Positions 25,909 through 33,980 are shown, numbered from the stretch's first letter. The stretch is 64,000 nucleotides of DNA from AC-32 sp963716865 (GCA_963716865.1 CAVQUF010000004.1:1-64000); one strand, 5' to 3'. Translations and numbers: made by a program. The notes: generated from the sequence alone by a model not told the origin.

Positions 25909-26831
25909 CGGGGCGGCTCGATTCGCAGCGGCCGGTCGAACGCCACGTAGCGGTGGAACATGAAGTGCGCGGCCGCGGTCATGCGGAGCTGCAGCGTCCG
26001 GTAGCTGCCGCGGTCGACCCAGGCCGTGAACCATGCCGGGATCGTCGGGTTGACGAAGGAGACGACCCAGACCGGCCGGCCGCCGAGGCGGGTGGCGGCG
26101 AGCACGTGGGCGTTCGTCGTCACACTCCCCCAGGTCGGCTGTGGGACGCTCACTGGCGGGATCTGCGAGCTGCGCACCCACGCGGACCCCGGCTTGTCCT
26201 GGTCCCAGCGACGGCGGCCGATCACGACCGCCGCCGCGCCGTCGCGGATCTGGTACGTCAGGCTGTGCGGAGCGAGCTGGCGCCAGGTCGTGACGATGCC
26301 GTTGGTCGGCCCGGAGCGGAGCGACTCGACGTACACGATGCTCCGGAGTGAGCGGAAGACCCGCGACGCACGCCTGAGGATCGCCGTGCCCGCCTGCGGG
26401 GAGGCGGGGAGCGCGAACCCGATCGGGCGGCTCCCGCTCAGCCTCAACTCGATCCGCCGGGAGCGCGGGACGGCCGCCCGGTAGCAGCCGGACCCGCACG
26501 GGCGCGCCCGCACGGCCGCGCGCCCGGCCACGAACGAGACCTCGAGCCCTGCGATCCCCTTGCCCGACTGCGCGAGAACCGTGGCGGTCACCGTGGGGCG
26601 CCGTCCCGGCCCGACTGCAAGCGCTACCGCTCGCGTGCCTGCCTCCCGGGCGAGCACGACGGCGTTGCGCGGAGGCGACGAAGGCGCCTCGACGCCGACC
26701 TTCAGCGATGAGGTCCCGACCGGAGAGCTGTTCCCCGAGCCGAGGCGAGGGAGAAGCGCGACCGCGGCGACGATGGCCGCGAGCAGGATGCCCCCGGCGA
26801 TCGCGAGAGCCCGCAGCGAGCGTTTGTCCAC
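25905..26831 (-). CDS. membrane-anchored extracytoplasmic protein beside the copper cluster
   Basis: A 308-residue protein with one N-terminal membrane anchor (about 8-28), a small beta domain with a paired Cys motif (CGSGCYRAAVPRS), then a lipoprotein-carrier-like beta domain (SLTYQIRDGAAAVVIGRRRW, PVWVVSFVNPTIPAWFTAW). Such a domain could bind a lipid or a partner protein. It converges on and overlaps the frameshifted copper-cluster gene by four bases. GTG start with TAGCGT seven bases upstream; that box overlaps the -10 of the divergent gene. Confidence 0.7.
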   Translation of the reverse strand: MDKRSLRALAIAGGILLAAIVAAVALLPRLGSGNSSPVGTSSLKVGVEAPSSPPRNAVVLAREAGTRAVALAVGPGRRPTVTATVLAQSGKGIAGLEVSFVAGRAAVRARPCGSGCYRAAVPRSRRIELRLSGSRPIGFALPASPQAGTAILRRASRVFRSLRSIVYVESLRSGPTNGIVTTWRQLAPHSLTYQIRDGAAAVVIGRRRWDQDKPGSAWVRSSQIPPVSVPQPTWGSVTTNAHVLAATRLGGRPVWVVSFVNPTIPAWFTAWVDRGSYRTLQLRMTAAAHFMFHRYVAFDRPLRIEPPR

Positions 26832-26838
26832 GCCGAGA

Positions 26839-26848
26839 ACGCTAGCCT
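26839..26848. promoter_or_regulatory. overlapping divergent -10 boxes
   Basis: ACGCTAGCCT reads TAGCGT on the minus strand (26844-26839, seven bases before GTG 26831) and TAGCCT on the plus strand (26843-26848, six bases before codon 26855). The two boxes share the TA at 26843-26844 within CTAG. Only 23 bases separate the two start codons, so only one polymerase can open this site at a time. Confidence 0.6.
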
Positions 26849-26854
26849 CTCGCC

Positions 26855-27724
26855 ATCAGCCAGCAGTACTCCAAGAAGAGCTTCGACTCCCCCGAGGAAT
26901 CCGTCGAGCTCCCGGGCATCGAGGAGCAGATGGTCGAGATCGGCGGGATGACCGTCTCCCGAACGGTCCAGGATCCGGGCTGGCGCTGGTCGGAGCACGT
27001 GAAGCCCGTGGTCGGCGGTGAATGGTGCGAGGCCCGCCACGTCGGCGTCGTCGTCTCTGGCTCCTGGGGAGCGATCCTCCGGGACGGGACGGAGCTCGAG
27101 TTCGGGCCCGGCGACGTCTACGACATGCCGCCCGGGCACGACGGCTACACGATCGGCGACGAGCCCTGCGTGCTGATCGAGTGGATGGGGATGCGCGCGC
27201 TCGCCGGGACGCGCGGCGAGTTCCACGACCGCGCCCTCGTCACGCTCCTGTTCACGGACATCGTCGAGTCGACGGCGACGCTGCTCGGCGAGGGCGACTC
27301 GAGCTGGCACGAGCGTCTCCAGATGCACTACGCGACCGTGCGGGTGGAGCTCGAGCGCTTCCGCGGCCGCGAGGTGAACTCGACCGGCGACGGCGTGCTG
27401 GCCGTGTTCGACGCCCCCGCGCGCGCGCTCCGGTGCGCGAGCGCGATCAGGAGGGGAGCGGTACGAGAGGGGCTCGACATCCGCGCCGGCGTCCACGCGG
27501 GAGAGGTCGTGGTCGCGGGCCCGGACGTGCGCGGCCTCGCGGTACACGAGGCTGCCCGCGTCATGTCGAAAGCTGGGCCAGGCGAGGTGCTCGTCTCCGA
27601 GACCACACGCGCCCTCGTCCAGGGCACCGGCCTCGAGTTCGAGGACCGCGGCGAGCACGAGCTGAAGGGCATCCCCGAGCCGCGCCGCCTGTTCGCGTTC
27701 GTCGAGGTCCACCCCGCCTCCTGA
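26855..27724 (+). CDS. cupin plus class III cyclase-domain protein, apparent ATC start
   Basis: A 289-residue two-domain protein. An N-terminal cupin (about 25-120: WRWSEHVKPVVGG, GDVYDMPPGHDGY) is followed by a class III cyclase domain with LFTDIVEST and STGDGVLAVF metal sites. VHEAAR replaces VNxAAR, so cyclase activity is doubtful. Family proteins start a few residues before KKSFDSPEE, and that segment is in frame here, yet the only codon available after the in-frame stop at 26843 and in register with the -10 box is ATC at 26855. The first ATG, 26930, would remove 25 residues of the normal N-terminus. Either ATC is used or the ATG was lost. The cupin is a likely small-molecule sensor for the cyclase part. 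Confidence 0.72.
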   Translation: MSQQYSKKSFDSPEESVELPGIEEQMVEIGGMTVSRTVQDPGWRWSEHVKPVVGGEWCEARHVGVVVSGSWGAILRDGTELEFGPGDVYDMPPGHDGYTIGDEPCVLIEWMGMRALAGTRGEFHDRALVTLLFTDIVESTATLLGEGDSSWHERLQMHYATVRVELERFRGREVNSTGDGVLAVFDAPARALRCASAIRRGAVREGLDIRAGVHAGEVVVAGPDVRGLAVHEAARVMSKAGPGEVLVSETTRALVQGTGLEFEDRGEHELKGIPEPRRLFAFVEVHPAS

Positions 27725-27739
27725 TCCGGGCTTGGCGGA

Positions 27740-28024
27740 CTATGTGCTGCCGACGACCTCGCAGACATCCACGCTGACGAACGTCGCCGGCGCATCTGGC
27801 ATCTCGCGCAGGCGGTTGAAGGTCGCCTCCGCTGCTCGAGCGTCTTCCGCGGTCTCGAAGAGCCAGAAGGAGTGCTGGATGTCACCCTCGACATCCCGCG
27901 CCCAGTAGCCGCCGGCCGAGCCGGCCATGCCCTTCAGCATCGCAACACCTCTTTCGCCGACCATGGCGAGCGCCTCGTCCGCCCGGTCCGGCTTGACCTG
28001 CACCCGTCCGATGACTGCGTGCAT
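27740..28024 (-). CDS. dimeric alpha-beta barrel protein (ABM-like)
   Basis: A 94-residue protein of ferredoxin-like fold (MHAVIGRVQVKPDRADEAL, GGYWARDVEGDIQHSFWLFE). It resembles antibiotic-biosynthesis-monooxygenase/quinol-oxidase-like small proteins. The ATG at 28024 has AAAGGA eight bases upstream. It is single and convergent with the cupin-cyclase gene. A related but truncated gene lies at 28365-28651. Confidence 0.72.
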   Translation of the reverse strand: MHAVIGRVQVKPDRADEALAMVGERGVAMLKGMAGSAGGYWARDVEGDIQHSFWLFETAEDARAAEATFNRLREMPDAPATFVSVDVCEVVGST

Positions 28025-28139
28025 TGATCCGTCCTTTCAGTCCGTCCGCAGAGCCGAATACCTCACCTCGAGAACGCTAGCGGGACGTCCGCCTTGCGAT
28101 CTGGGGCTTCTTCGGGGGCGTAGAATCTGGGAACGGGAG

Positions 28140-28364
28140 ATGTCCGCCGAACAGGACACAGCGATGATCGCTAGTCAGCTCTCCGACCTCACGCGGGAAG
28201 TCGATCGGATGAGGGAGCAGCTGAAGGGAGTTCTGGAGCGCGCCGACGACGCTCAAGAGCGCGCAGACATCCAGCAAGAGCGCATCGACCTCGCGGCGCG
28301 AGAGCTGACCGAGGTCAGTGACCGGCTGCAAGCCGCAGCGAACGCTCTCAGAGAGTCCCTCTGA
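28140..28364 (+). CDS. small coiled-coil protein
   Basis: A 74-residue, highly charged protein with heptad-like spacing throughout (LTREVDRMREQLKGVLERAD, RIDLAARELTEVSDRL): almost certainly one long coiled coil. A start at ATG 28140 has GGGAG just upstream and a -10 box TAGAAT at 28121. No family recognised. It runs directly into the truncated barrel gene. Confidence 0.65.
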   Translation: MSAEQDTAMIASQLSDLTREVDRMREQLKGVLERADDAQERADIQQERIDLAARELTEVSDRLQAAANALRESL

Positions 28365-28651
28365 CTCCTGGCTGGGCGACCGAAGAGCTGAGCAAGAAGG
28401 TCAACGAGAGCCTGCTGCCGCGCCTGAGCGAGCTGCCAGGTTTCAGCGGCTACTACCTGATCGAAGCCGGCGACGGCGTCATGACGTCGATCGGCCTGTT
28501 CGAGACCTTGCCCCAGGCCCAGGAGTCGACTCACGTCGCCGAGGGCTGGGTGCGGGAGGAGAAGCTGGAGACCGCGCTTCCCAATCGGCCGACGATTACG
28601 AGCGGTGAAGTGATCGCGCACAAGACGAAGGGCGGCAGGTTCAGCGCCTAG
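28365..28651 (+). pseudogene. N-terminally truncated ABM-like protein
   Basis: In the frame of 28361 the sequence EELSKKVNESLLPRLSELPG, FSGYYLIEAGDGVMTSIGLF and LPNRPTITSGEVIAHKTKGG is clearly a dimeric alpha-beta barrel protein, ending at TAG 28651. The first strand (the usual start of about 15 residues) is missing, and no ATG, GTG or TTG lies upstream in frame before the coiled-coil gene. Its 5' end has apparently been replaced, so it is probably not expressed as a folded protein. Confidence 0.6.
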
Positions 28652-28672
28652 CGCCCCGGTGGTTCCGAGCGA

Positions 28673-28701
28673 AGAGAGGGCCCCGTCGCGGGGCCCTCTC
28701 T
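28673..28701. terminator. strong hairpin terminator between convergent genes
   Basis: AGAGAGGGCCCCG-TCG-CGGGGCCCTCTCT, thirteen perfect base pairs. It lies 22 bases after the truncated barrel gene and 69 bases beyond the convergent gene at 28771, so it can end transcription from both sides. Confidence 0.8.
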
Positions 28702-28770
28702 GGTTCTCGGGCGGATTCCCGCCGGGGCTGACGGCCCGGTTGCCTACGGCGCTGGAATCCGCCGTCCGGG

Positions 28771-28974
28771 TTACGCCTTCTCCATGTCCTCGATGCGGCG
28801 GGCGAGCACGTGGAGCGAGCGCTGCGCTGCCACTACAAGGCCCATGAGCAGATGATTCATCTCGTCAACGGGCGGCGCGATCCCGGAGCCACTCGCAGCC
28901 TGGGCCTTGTCGTACGCGGGCAGGGACTTCACCTCGCGTCGGAAGATCTCGTCGATGTCGTCGGTTAGTGCCAT
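28771..28974 (-). CDS. small hypothetical protein
   Basis: A 67-residue protein (MALTDDIDEIFRREVKSLPA, then EMNHLLMGLVVAAQRSLHVL), two helices joined by a Gly/Pro linker. The ATG at 28974 has AGGAGA eight bases upstream. No signal or membrane segment. Function unknown; monocistronic. Confidence 0.65.
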   Translation of the reverse strand: MALTDDIDEIFRREVKSLPAYDKAQAASGSGIAPPVDEMNHLLMGLVVAAQRSLHVLARRIEDMEKA

Positions 28975-29056
28975 GGGCTGTCTCCTGTTCTGTTGCCACG
29001 CACACTAGAGCAGACACTCTGCCCCGGGCAGCCGGCGGTTCAGCCGTTAACGCACC

Positions 29057-31924
29057 TCACGAGGACTCGGCCAGCTCGCGCGCGCTGCGCCGGACCCGTT
29101 CGAGCGAGGTGCGGTTTCCTTTCCGCTCGAAGCACCCCGCAGCCTGCTCGAGCAGGGCGGCTGCCTCGGCGGGCCGTCCTGCGAGCGAGATCACCTCGGC
29201 CAGGTCCGCGAGCGTGTCGCCCCGGGTGTTCAGGAGATCGGTCGTCTCCACCAGCGCGACGGCCTCGCGGCCGAGCGCCTCGGCCTCTGCGAGCTCGCCG
29301 CGGCGCGCACGGATCTTCGCCCGGGCGCTCCGCCACAGCACCTGCGAGAACGCGTCGTCGGGAGCTGCGGCATCCTCGCTCGTGCGGCTGAAGCGCTCGG
29401 CCTCGTCGAGCTCGCCTTGCGCACAGAGAGCGTGTGCCAGCAGGGCGGCGGCCGAGGAGAGGTAGCCGCGCTCGCCCATCAGCTCGAGCGTCGCGTAGCT
29501 CTCACGCGCGATTCGCACGGCCTCCGCGGTGTCGTCCGCGAGCATCTCGACGTAGAACGCCTCCTGGGCGCTCATCGCCGCCCGCAGCGGGAACCCGAGG
29601 TCTGCGATCGTCCGCAACCCCTCGGCGAGAAGCTCGCGGGCCAGCGCGAAGTCGCCACGCATCGCCTCGAGCGCGCCGAGCTCGACGCACGCGTTTCCCT
29701 GGATGAAGGGATCGTCGACCGCCTCGTCGTGGAATCGCCGGCAGCGGGCGATCCCCTCCTCGACGGGCAGTGGGCCGAAGTTCGCGCTCATCATCAGCCA
29801 GCCGATGCTCTCGGCCCTCTCGGCCCGCAGGTCGGCGTGCTCGGCGTACTCGAGCGCCTGCCTCCAGGCTTCCTCCGCCCGCGCCATGGCCCCCGTGAGC
29901 GTGCCCTCGACGCGACCCAGCAGATTCCAGCCCTGGGCGAGCGTGAGCGGATCGCCGAGCTCTTCTGCTGCGCGCAGAGCCTCGTGCACGTCGTCGAGGA
30001 GCCCCTCGCTGCTTCCGCTGAACACGCGAAGCGAGCAGAGCGCCAGCAGTGCTCGAGCCGGTCGGCGACCCGCGAGCGCGAGTGCGTCCTCGAGCGCTCT
30101 GCGTCCCTCCGCCACGTAGCCGCGCGTCGACCAGAAGGTCCAGAGCGACGTGCCGAGGCGTAGGAGCAGCTCGCCGTCGCGGTCTTCACGGGCCCACTGG
30201 ATGGCTGCGCGCAGGTTCGGGTAGTCATCGTCGAGGCGGGCGATCGACGCCGGCTGATCGCCTGCCGCGATTCCGCGTCCAGGCGTTCGGCGACCTCGAG
30301 CGAACCAGTCGGCGTGCAGCCGCCGGACGGTCTCGACCTCTCCGGCTGACTCGAGCTGCTCGAGGGCGTACTCGCGAATCGTCTCGAGCATCGAGAAGCG
30401 CGGCTCGCCGTCGGAGTCCGTGCTCCGGCGGAGAAGGCTTTTCTCGACGAGCGAGCCGAGGTCGTCGAGGACGCCCGCTCCCGATGAGCCGTCCGGGTCG
30501 CAGACGGCCCCGGCCGCCTCGAGACGGCAGCCGCCGACGAACACCCCCAGCCGCCTGAACAGCGCCTTCTCCTGCTCGCCCAGCAGGTCGTAGCTCCATT
30601 CGATCGTGCCGCGGAGCGTGCGCTGGCGCTCGTCGACGTCCTGCGCGCCGCCGGTGAGCAGCGTCAGCCGCTGGTCCAGGCGGCGCAGGAGCGCACGAGG
30701 GGTGAGCGTGCGGATCCGCGGCGCCGCCAGCTCGATCGCGAGCGGCAGTCCATCGAGCCGGACGCAGATCTCCGCGACAGCCTCGACGTTCTCGTCGTCG
30801 ACCTCGAAGTCCTCGGCCGCGGCCTGGGCCCGCTCGACGAAGAGCCTGACGGACTCGGAGCCGGCGAGCTCGGCGGCCGCAGCCGGTCTGCCGAGGTCCG
30901 GCAGCCCCATCTGCGGCACGCGATACGCACGCTCTTCGCGCAGGCGGAGCGGCGTACGGCTCGTGACGAGCAGCTTCAGGCCGGGCGCCTCGGACAGCAG
31001 GCTCGAAAGCGCCGGCGCCGCGGGGATCACCTGCTCGAAGTTGTCGAGCACGAGCAGGAGCTCCTTGTCGCGCAGATGCTCGGTCAGCAGCTCGGAAAGG
31101 GCTTCGCCCGGCTGCTCGCGCAGGCCGAGCGTCCGCGCGATCGTCGGCACGACGAGCTCCCAGTCGCGGACCGGCGCGAGCGAGACGAGATAGGCGCCGC
31201 CCGGGAACCGCTCGGCCACGTCGGCGGCCAGCTGCAGTGCAAGCCGCGTCTTGCCGGTGCCGCCGGTGCCGATCAGCGTGAGCAGCCGTACGTCGTCCCG
31301 CGCGAGCAGCGCGTCGGCGTCAGCCAGCTCCCGTTCCCGCCCGATGAAGGCGTTCGGCTGCGCGGGGAGGTTCGTGGACCGGCTGTCCGGCGTGTTCAGC
31401 GGCGGAAACTCGGCGGGCAGCCCTTCGATCTCCAGCTGGTACAGACGGTGCCGGCCGGGCAGGTCCTTGAGCAGATGCTCTCCGAGGTCGCGGACACCCT
31501 CGTCGAGCAGCGCGCGCGTGGACTCCGAGACGAGCACCTGGCCGCCGTGAGCGGCCGCCATCACGCGCGCCGCCTGGTGGATATCGAGGCCGACGTAACT
31601 CCCGTCGACCCACCGTGGCTCGCCCGTGTGCAGGCCCATTCGGACGCGGATCTCGTTGTCGTCCGGCCAGTCGTGCTCGGCGAGCGAGCGCTGTGCCTCC
31701 GCGGCCGCCGCCGCGGCGTCTCCGGCCGACTCGAAGACGACGAAGAACGCGTCGCCCTCGCTGCCCAGCACATGCCCGCCGTTCCGCTCGAACGCCTCCC
31801 GCAGGATCGCCCGGTGCCAGGCCAGCAGCTGGGGGTAGCTGTCTCCGGTCCGGCGGAGGAGGCGTGTCGAACCCTCGATGTCCGTGAAGAGGAGCGTGAC
31901 GGTGCCGCTGGGCGGCTCGGTCAT
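29057..31924 (-). CDS. class III cyclase-domain / NB-ARC-type ATPase / TPR regulator
   Basis: A 955-residue protein. Residues 1-165 are a class III cyclase domain (LFTDIEGST, GSEGDAFFVVF). VNxAAR is replaced by DIHQAAR. Residues about 190-460 are a STAND/NB-ARC ATPase with Walker A IGTGGTGKT at 218-226, Walker B LLLVLDNFEQV at about 289-299 and LVTSRTPLRL after it. A winged-helix region and then TPR-like repeats fill about 460-955. There is no LuxR DNA-binding domain at the C-terminus. STAND proteins act as ligand-gated switches; here the switch may control the cyclase-like domain, though whether that is an enzyme or a nucleotide sensor is open. A candidate structured RNA lies about 90 bases upstream of its ATG. 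Confidence 0.87.
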   Translation of the reverse strand: MTEPPSGTVTLLFTDIEGSTRLLRRTGDSYPQLLAWHRAILREAFERNGGHVLGSEGDAFFVVFESAGDAAAAAAEAQRSLAEHDWPDDNEIRVRMGLHTGEPRWVDGSYVGLDIHQAARVMAAAHGGQVLVSESTRALLDEGVRDLGEHLLKDLPGRHRLYQLEIEGLPAEFPPLNTPDSRSTNLPAQPNAFIGRERELADADALLARDDVRLLTLIGTGGTGKTRLALQLAADVAERFPGGAYLVSLAPVRDWELVVPTIARTLGLREQPGEALSELLTEHLRDKELLLVLDNFEQVIPAAPALSSLLSEAPGLKLLVTSRTPLRLREERAYRVPQMGLPDLGRPAAAAELAGSESVRLFVERAQAAAEDFEVDDENVEAVAEICVRLDGLPLAIELAAPRIRTLTPRALLRRLDQRLTLLTGGAQDVDERQRTLRGTIEWSYDLLGEQEKALFRRLGVFVGGCRLEAAGAVCDPDGSSGAGVLDDLGSLVEKSLLRRSTDSDGEPRFSMLETIREYALEQLESAGEVETVRRLHADWFARGRRTPGRGIAAGDQPASIARLDDDYPNLRAAIQWAREDRDGELLLRLGTSLWTFWSTRGYVAEGRRALEDALALAGRRPARALLALCSLRVFSGSSEGLLDDVHEALRAAEELGDPLTLAQGWNLLGRVEGTLTGAMARAEEAWRQALEYAEHADLRAERAESIGWLMMSANFGPLPVEEGIARCRRFHDEAVDDPFIQGNACVELGALEAMRGDFALARELLAEGLRTIADLGFPLRAAMSAQEAFYVEMLADDTAEAVRIARESYATLELMGERGYLSSAAALLAHALCAQGELDEAERFSRTSEDAAAPDDAFSQVLWRSARAKIRARRGELAEAEALGREAVALVETTDLLNTRGDTLADLAEVISLAGRPAEAAALLEQAAGCFERKGNRTSLERVRRSARELAESS

Positions 31925-32013
31925 ATGTCAAGTATCGCGCCCGCCGGCGTCACTTCGAGTACGCGTCGAGCCATGTCCTCGGCTCTGCGAAAGTCCGGCA
32001 AGTGTGGCCGGAC

Positions 32014-32101
32014 GGCTCGCCGGGCATACCGGTGAGCCGGGGACAGGAGCGTAACGCCAGGCACACCCTGCGGAGGGGGAGCCTTGCCGCGTCCCCGGCT
32101 C
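32014..32101. other. candidate structured RNA with two competing folds
   Basis: GAGCCGGGGAC (32034-32044) pairs perfectly with GTCCCCGGCTC (32091-32101), closing a loop that contains a small GCG-TAA-CGC hairpin and AGGC-ACA-CCCT...AGGG-GGA-GCCT. A second hairpin, GGCTCGCCGG-GCATA-CCGGTGAGCC (32014-32038), uses five bases of the first arm, so the two cannot form together. This fills most of the 302-base gene-free stretch 31925-32226, in which I see no supported protein gene. No known riboswitch class is recognised; strand is undecided. Confidence 0.4.
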
Positions 32102-32226
32102 GATAGTTAGTCGTCCCTCACGCGAAAGAGTTAGAGAGTCGAACCGCTCGGAGCGTCGTAAGCGGCGGCCCAAGGCCGTCAAGCCTTCCCGGTGGGGCCC
32201 CGGTGAGGCCTCATGTGGTCTCAGGC

Positions 32227-32562
32227 TCACTGGCGCGCAACCGGCGCGCAGTCGGGGGCGATCTGCCTCGCCCTTCCGACCAGGATCACCGCCGTGCCGA
32301 AGAACCAGTAGACCGTGGCTTTCGTGGCGCTCGCTTGCCACAGGTCGGCCTCTTTCCCGAGGAAGACCAGCGCAGCAGAGTAGAGAGCAGCTGAGCCGAA
32401 AGGAGGAGCAGCTTCGGCGTAGCAAACGCTCGAAGCGCCCAAGAACGACGAGGCGACACCGTCGCCCTCTATTGCGGCGAATACCACGATCGCGACAAGC
32501 CACAGCACCAACGCCTTCTCGCGCGGGTTCAGGACGTCGACGACTGCGAGCGTTCCCGACAC
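32227..32562 (-). pseudogene. decayed membrane protein with two compensating frameshifts
   Basis: From about GTG 32562 the frame reads VDVLNPREKALVLWLVAIVV, then a garbled stretch SSVCYAEAAPP, then ALYSAALVFLGKEADLWQAS and TVYWFFGTAVILVGRA. In the garbled stretch the next frame reads ALRAFATPKLLLLSA, which fits the rest. Two single-base indels (about 32400-32430) that cancel each other explain this. The protein would be a small two- to three-helix membrane protein. Its last codons run into the GGCGCGCA repeat pair. Confidence 0.5.
32228..32251. repeat. paired GGCGCGCA repeat, copy 3
   Basis: CACTGGCGCGCAACCGGCGC and following bases: the same two-octamer unit as 1316-1339, differing only by two C/T swaps, within a shared GCTCAC left context. 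Thirty kilobases from the tRNA-Trp insertion but again in a degenerate, gene-poor stretch. Confidence 0.5.
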
Positions 32563-32650
32563 GGTTGAAGTCGAGGAACCGGGGCGGGCGGCGAGCCGAA
32601 CGCCCAGGACGCTTCGCCGCGGCGACTCGCTGCTCACTGGGCGGCGGCTT

Positions 32651-32761
32651 CTAGTAGCCGCCGCCGCCGCCACCGCCCGAGTAAACGGCGAGGAGAACGA
32701 TCAGGGCAACGACAGCGATCAGTGCGCCGCCGATCAAGAGTGTCCTGCGAGAAAGGGTCAT
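32651..32761 (-). CDS. 36-residue membrane peptide with Gly-rich tail
   Basis: The ATG at 32761 is preceded by a near-perfect Shine-Dalgarno (AAAGGAGG) seven bases away, the strongest in this part of the window. It encodes MTLSRRTLLIGGALIAVVAL, one membrane helix, then a run of seven Gly and a final Tyr. Too small for family assignment. The strong ribosome site argues for real, abundant translation. Confidence 0.6.
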   Translation of the reverse strand: MTLSRRTLLIGGALIAVVALIVLLAVYSGGGGGGGY

Positions 32762-33222
32762 ATGCTCACCTCCTTTGACTGTGACTACGGAGGTTGACGA
32801 GTCACAGTTTTCTATCGCGGCCGTTGCGAGAGAACGGGTCTCAGCCGTCATCGGCCGAACGCCTTGGCGCGTTCCTTGACGGAGGCACTGCGACCCGCGA
32901 TAACAGGCCCATCGGCAAGAAGACTGCGATCGTGGTTCTGCCGAGCCTGTTCGGGCTCGGGTGCCTGACCGGGTGCGGCGGTAGCAAGACGGCTTCTCCC
33001 GGCACCGCCACGTCGGTGCTGACGACATACGGAGCGACGACGTCGACGACGGCCGACCTGCACGAGCTCGGACAACGGCGGACGGAGCAATAATCCGCGA
33101 TCTCGGGACGCTCAGCAGCCAGAATGCCTCTACAGGCGACCGCTGGCTCAGTCAGTTCGAGAGAGACGCGGGGCAAGTGATACGAGCGGCCGACATCGTC
33201 GAGTCGACGGCCGCTGCGGCGC
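32762..33222. other. 460-base stretch with no clear gene; possible lipoprotein fragment
   Basis: On the plus strand, 32900-33093 can be read as KKTAIVVLPSLFGLGCLTGC followed by a Ser/Thr-rich stretch, which looks like a lipoprotein signal and linker, but there is no ATG, GTG or TTG close by (the codon in place is ATC), and the frame stops at 33091. It may be the broken front of a lipoprotein gene. The remainder shows no convincing coding or RNA feature. Confidence 0.35.
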
Positions 33223-33891
33223 TCAGGGAGCGCGGACGACGTGGACGCGCGTCTTCTTCGCGCCCCCGGCGAGCAACGTGACCCGCAGCGTCAGGCGGGC
33301 TCCGCGCCTGATCCCGCGCGGGCGGTACCAGCCGACCGTCTTCGCGCCGGTCGAGCCGATCAGGTTCGGCTCGCTCTCCGTCTGCTTCCAGATCACCCTG
33401 CGCTTCCGAAGTAGCTTGAGGCGCAGCGTCAGCGTGTGGACGTTCGCCGTCCAGCGCATCTTCATGGCGAGCAGGTTGAGGTACGTGGAACGGACGGTCC
33501 TGATTGGAAGGATCGTGAGCGAGACGGGGACGGTGAAGTCGGTCGGGGCGCTGTAGTGGTTGTCGAGGCTGTTGAAGTCGCTCGACTGGATGAGCCACCA
33601 GTAGTGCCCCGCGTAGAGCGGCGAGGTCGCGGTCCACTGGCGCTCGTCGTGCTGGAAGGTCGCGACCTGGACGACGTTCGCCGAGACGAAGCCGCCCTCG
33701 GCCCTGAGATCGGGTGCGTTCGCGATGTCGAGCTCCTCCGAGTGCTCGTTCGCGGGCAAGGTCCAGCTGAACGTCGGGCGCGAGGTTGAGACGCGCGCTC
33801 CGGGCAACGGGGACGTGAGAGTCGCAGCCCCGAGCGCCGTCCCCGCGAGAACGGCGGCGAGCACAACTGGGGCGACAACTCGGAAACGCAC
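33223..33891 (-). CDS. secreted beta-sandwich protein
   Basis: About 222 residues with a signal peptide (VVAPVVLAAVLAGTALGAAT) and an extracellular FnIII/Ig-like region (LTSPLPGARVSTSRPTFSWT, YAGHYWWLIQSSDF), then a second, basic beta domain. GTG 33891 is preferred as start because AGAGAGG lies four bases upstream; ATG 33906 is the alternative. Function unknown; the PTFSWT strand is typical of extracellular adhesion-like modules. Divergent from the small secreted protein at 33981. Confidence 0.7.
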   Translation of the reverse strand: MRFRVVAPVVLAAVLAGTALGAATLTSPLPGARVSTSRPTFSWTLPANEHSEELDIANAPDLRAEGGFVSANVVQVATFQHDERQWTATSPLYAGHYWWLIQSSDFNSLDNHYSAPTDFTVPVSLTILPIRTVRSTYLNLLAMKMRWTANVHTLTLRLKLLRKRRVIWKQTESEPNLIGSTGAKTVGWYRPRGIRRGARLTLRVTLLAGGAKKTRVHVVRAP

Positions 33892-33980
33892 GTGGCCTCT
33901 CTCCATAGATCGGCGGGAAGCCCCGGCCCCTTGACTCGCCCGTTCAAGACGAGCTCCGCGGTGCCGATTAGACATTCGGA

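Noticed and set aside
32034..32160. A tRNA or known riboswitch in the 32.0-32.2 kb stretch
   Set aside because: A TCGAACC-like string near 32140 is not flanked by a T stem and no cloverleaf forms; the stems do not match the TPP, cobalamin, SAM, glycine, fluoride or cyclic-di-nucleotide cores that I know.
31928..32503. 191-codon minus-strand open frame
   Set aside because: Arg/Ser-rich, no family likeness, crosses the structured RNA and the decayed membrane gene; composition is that of a chance frame.
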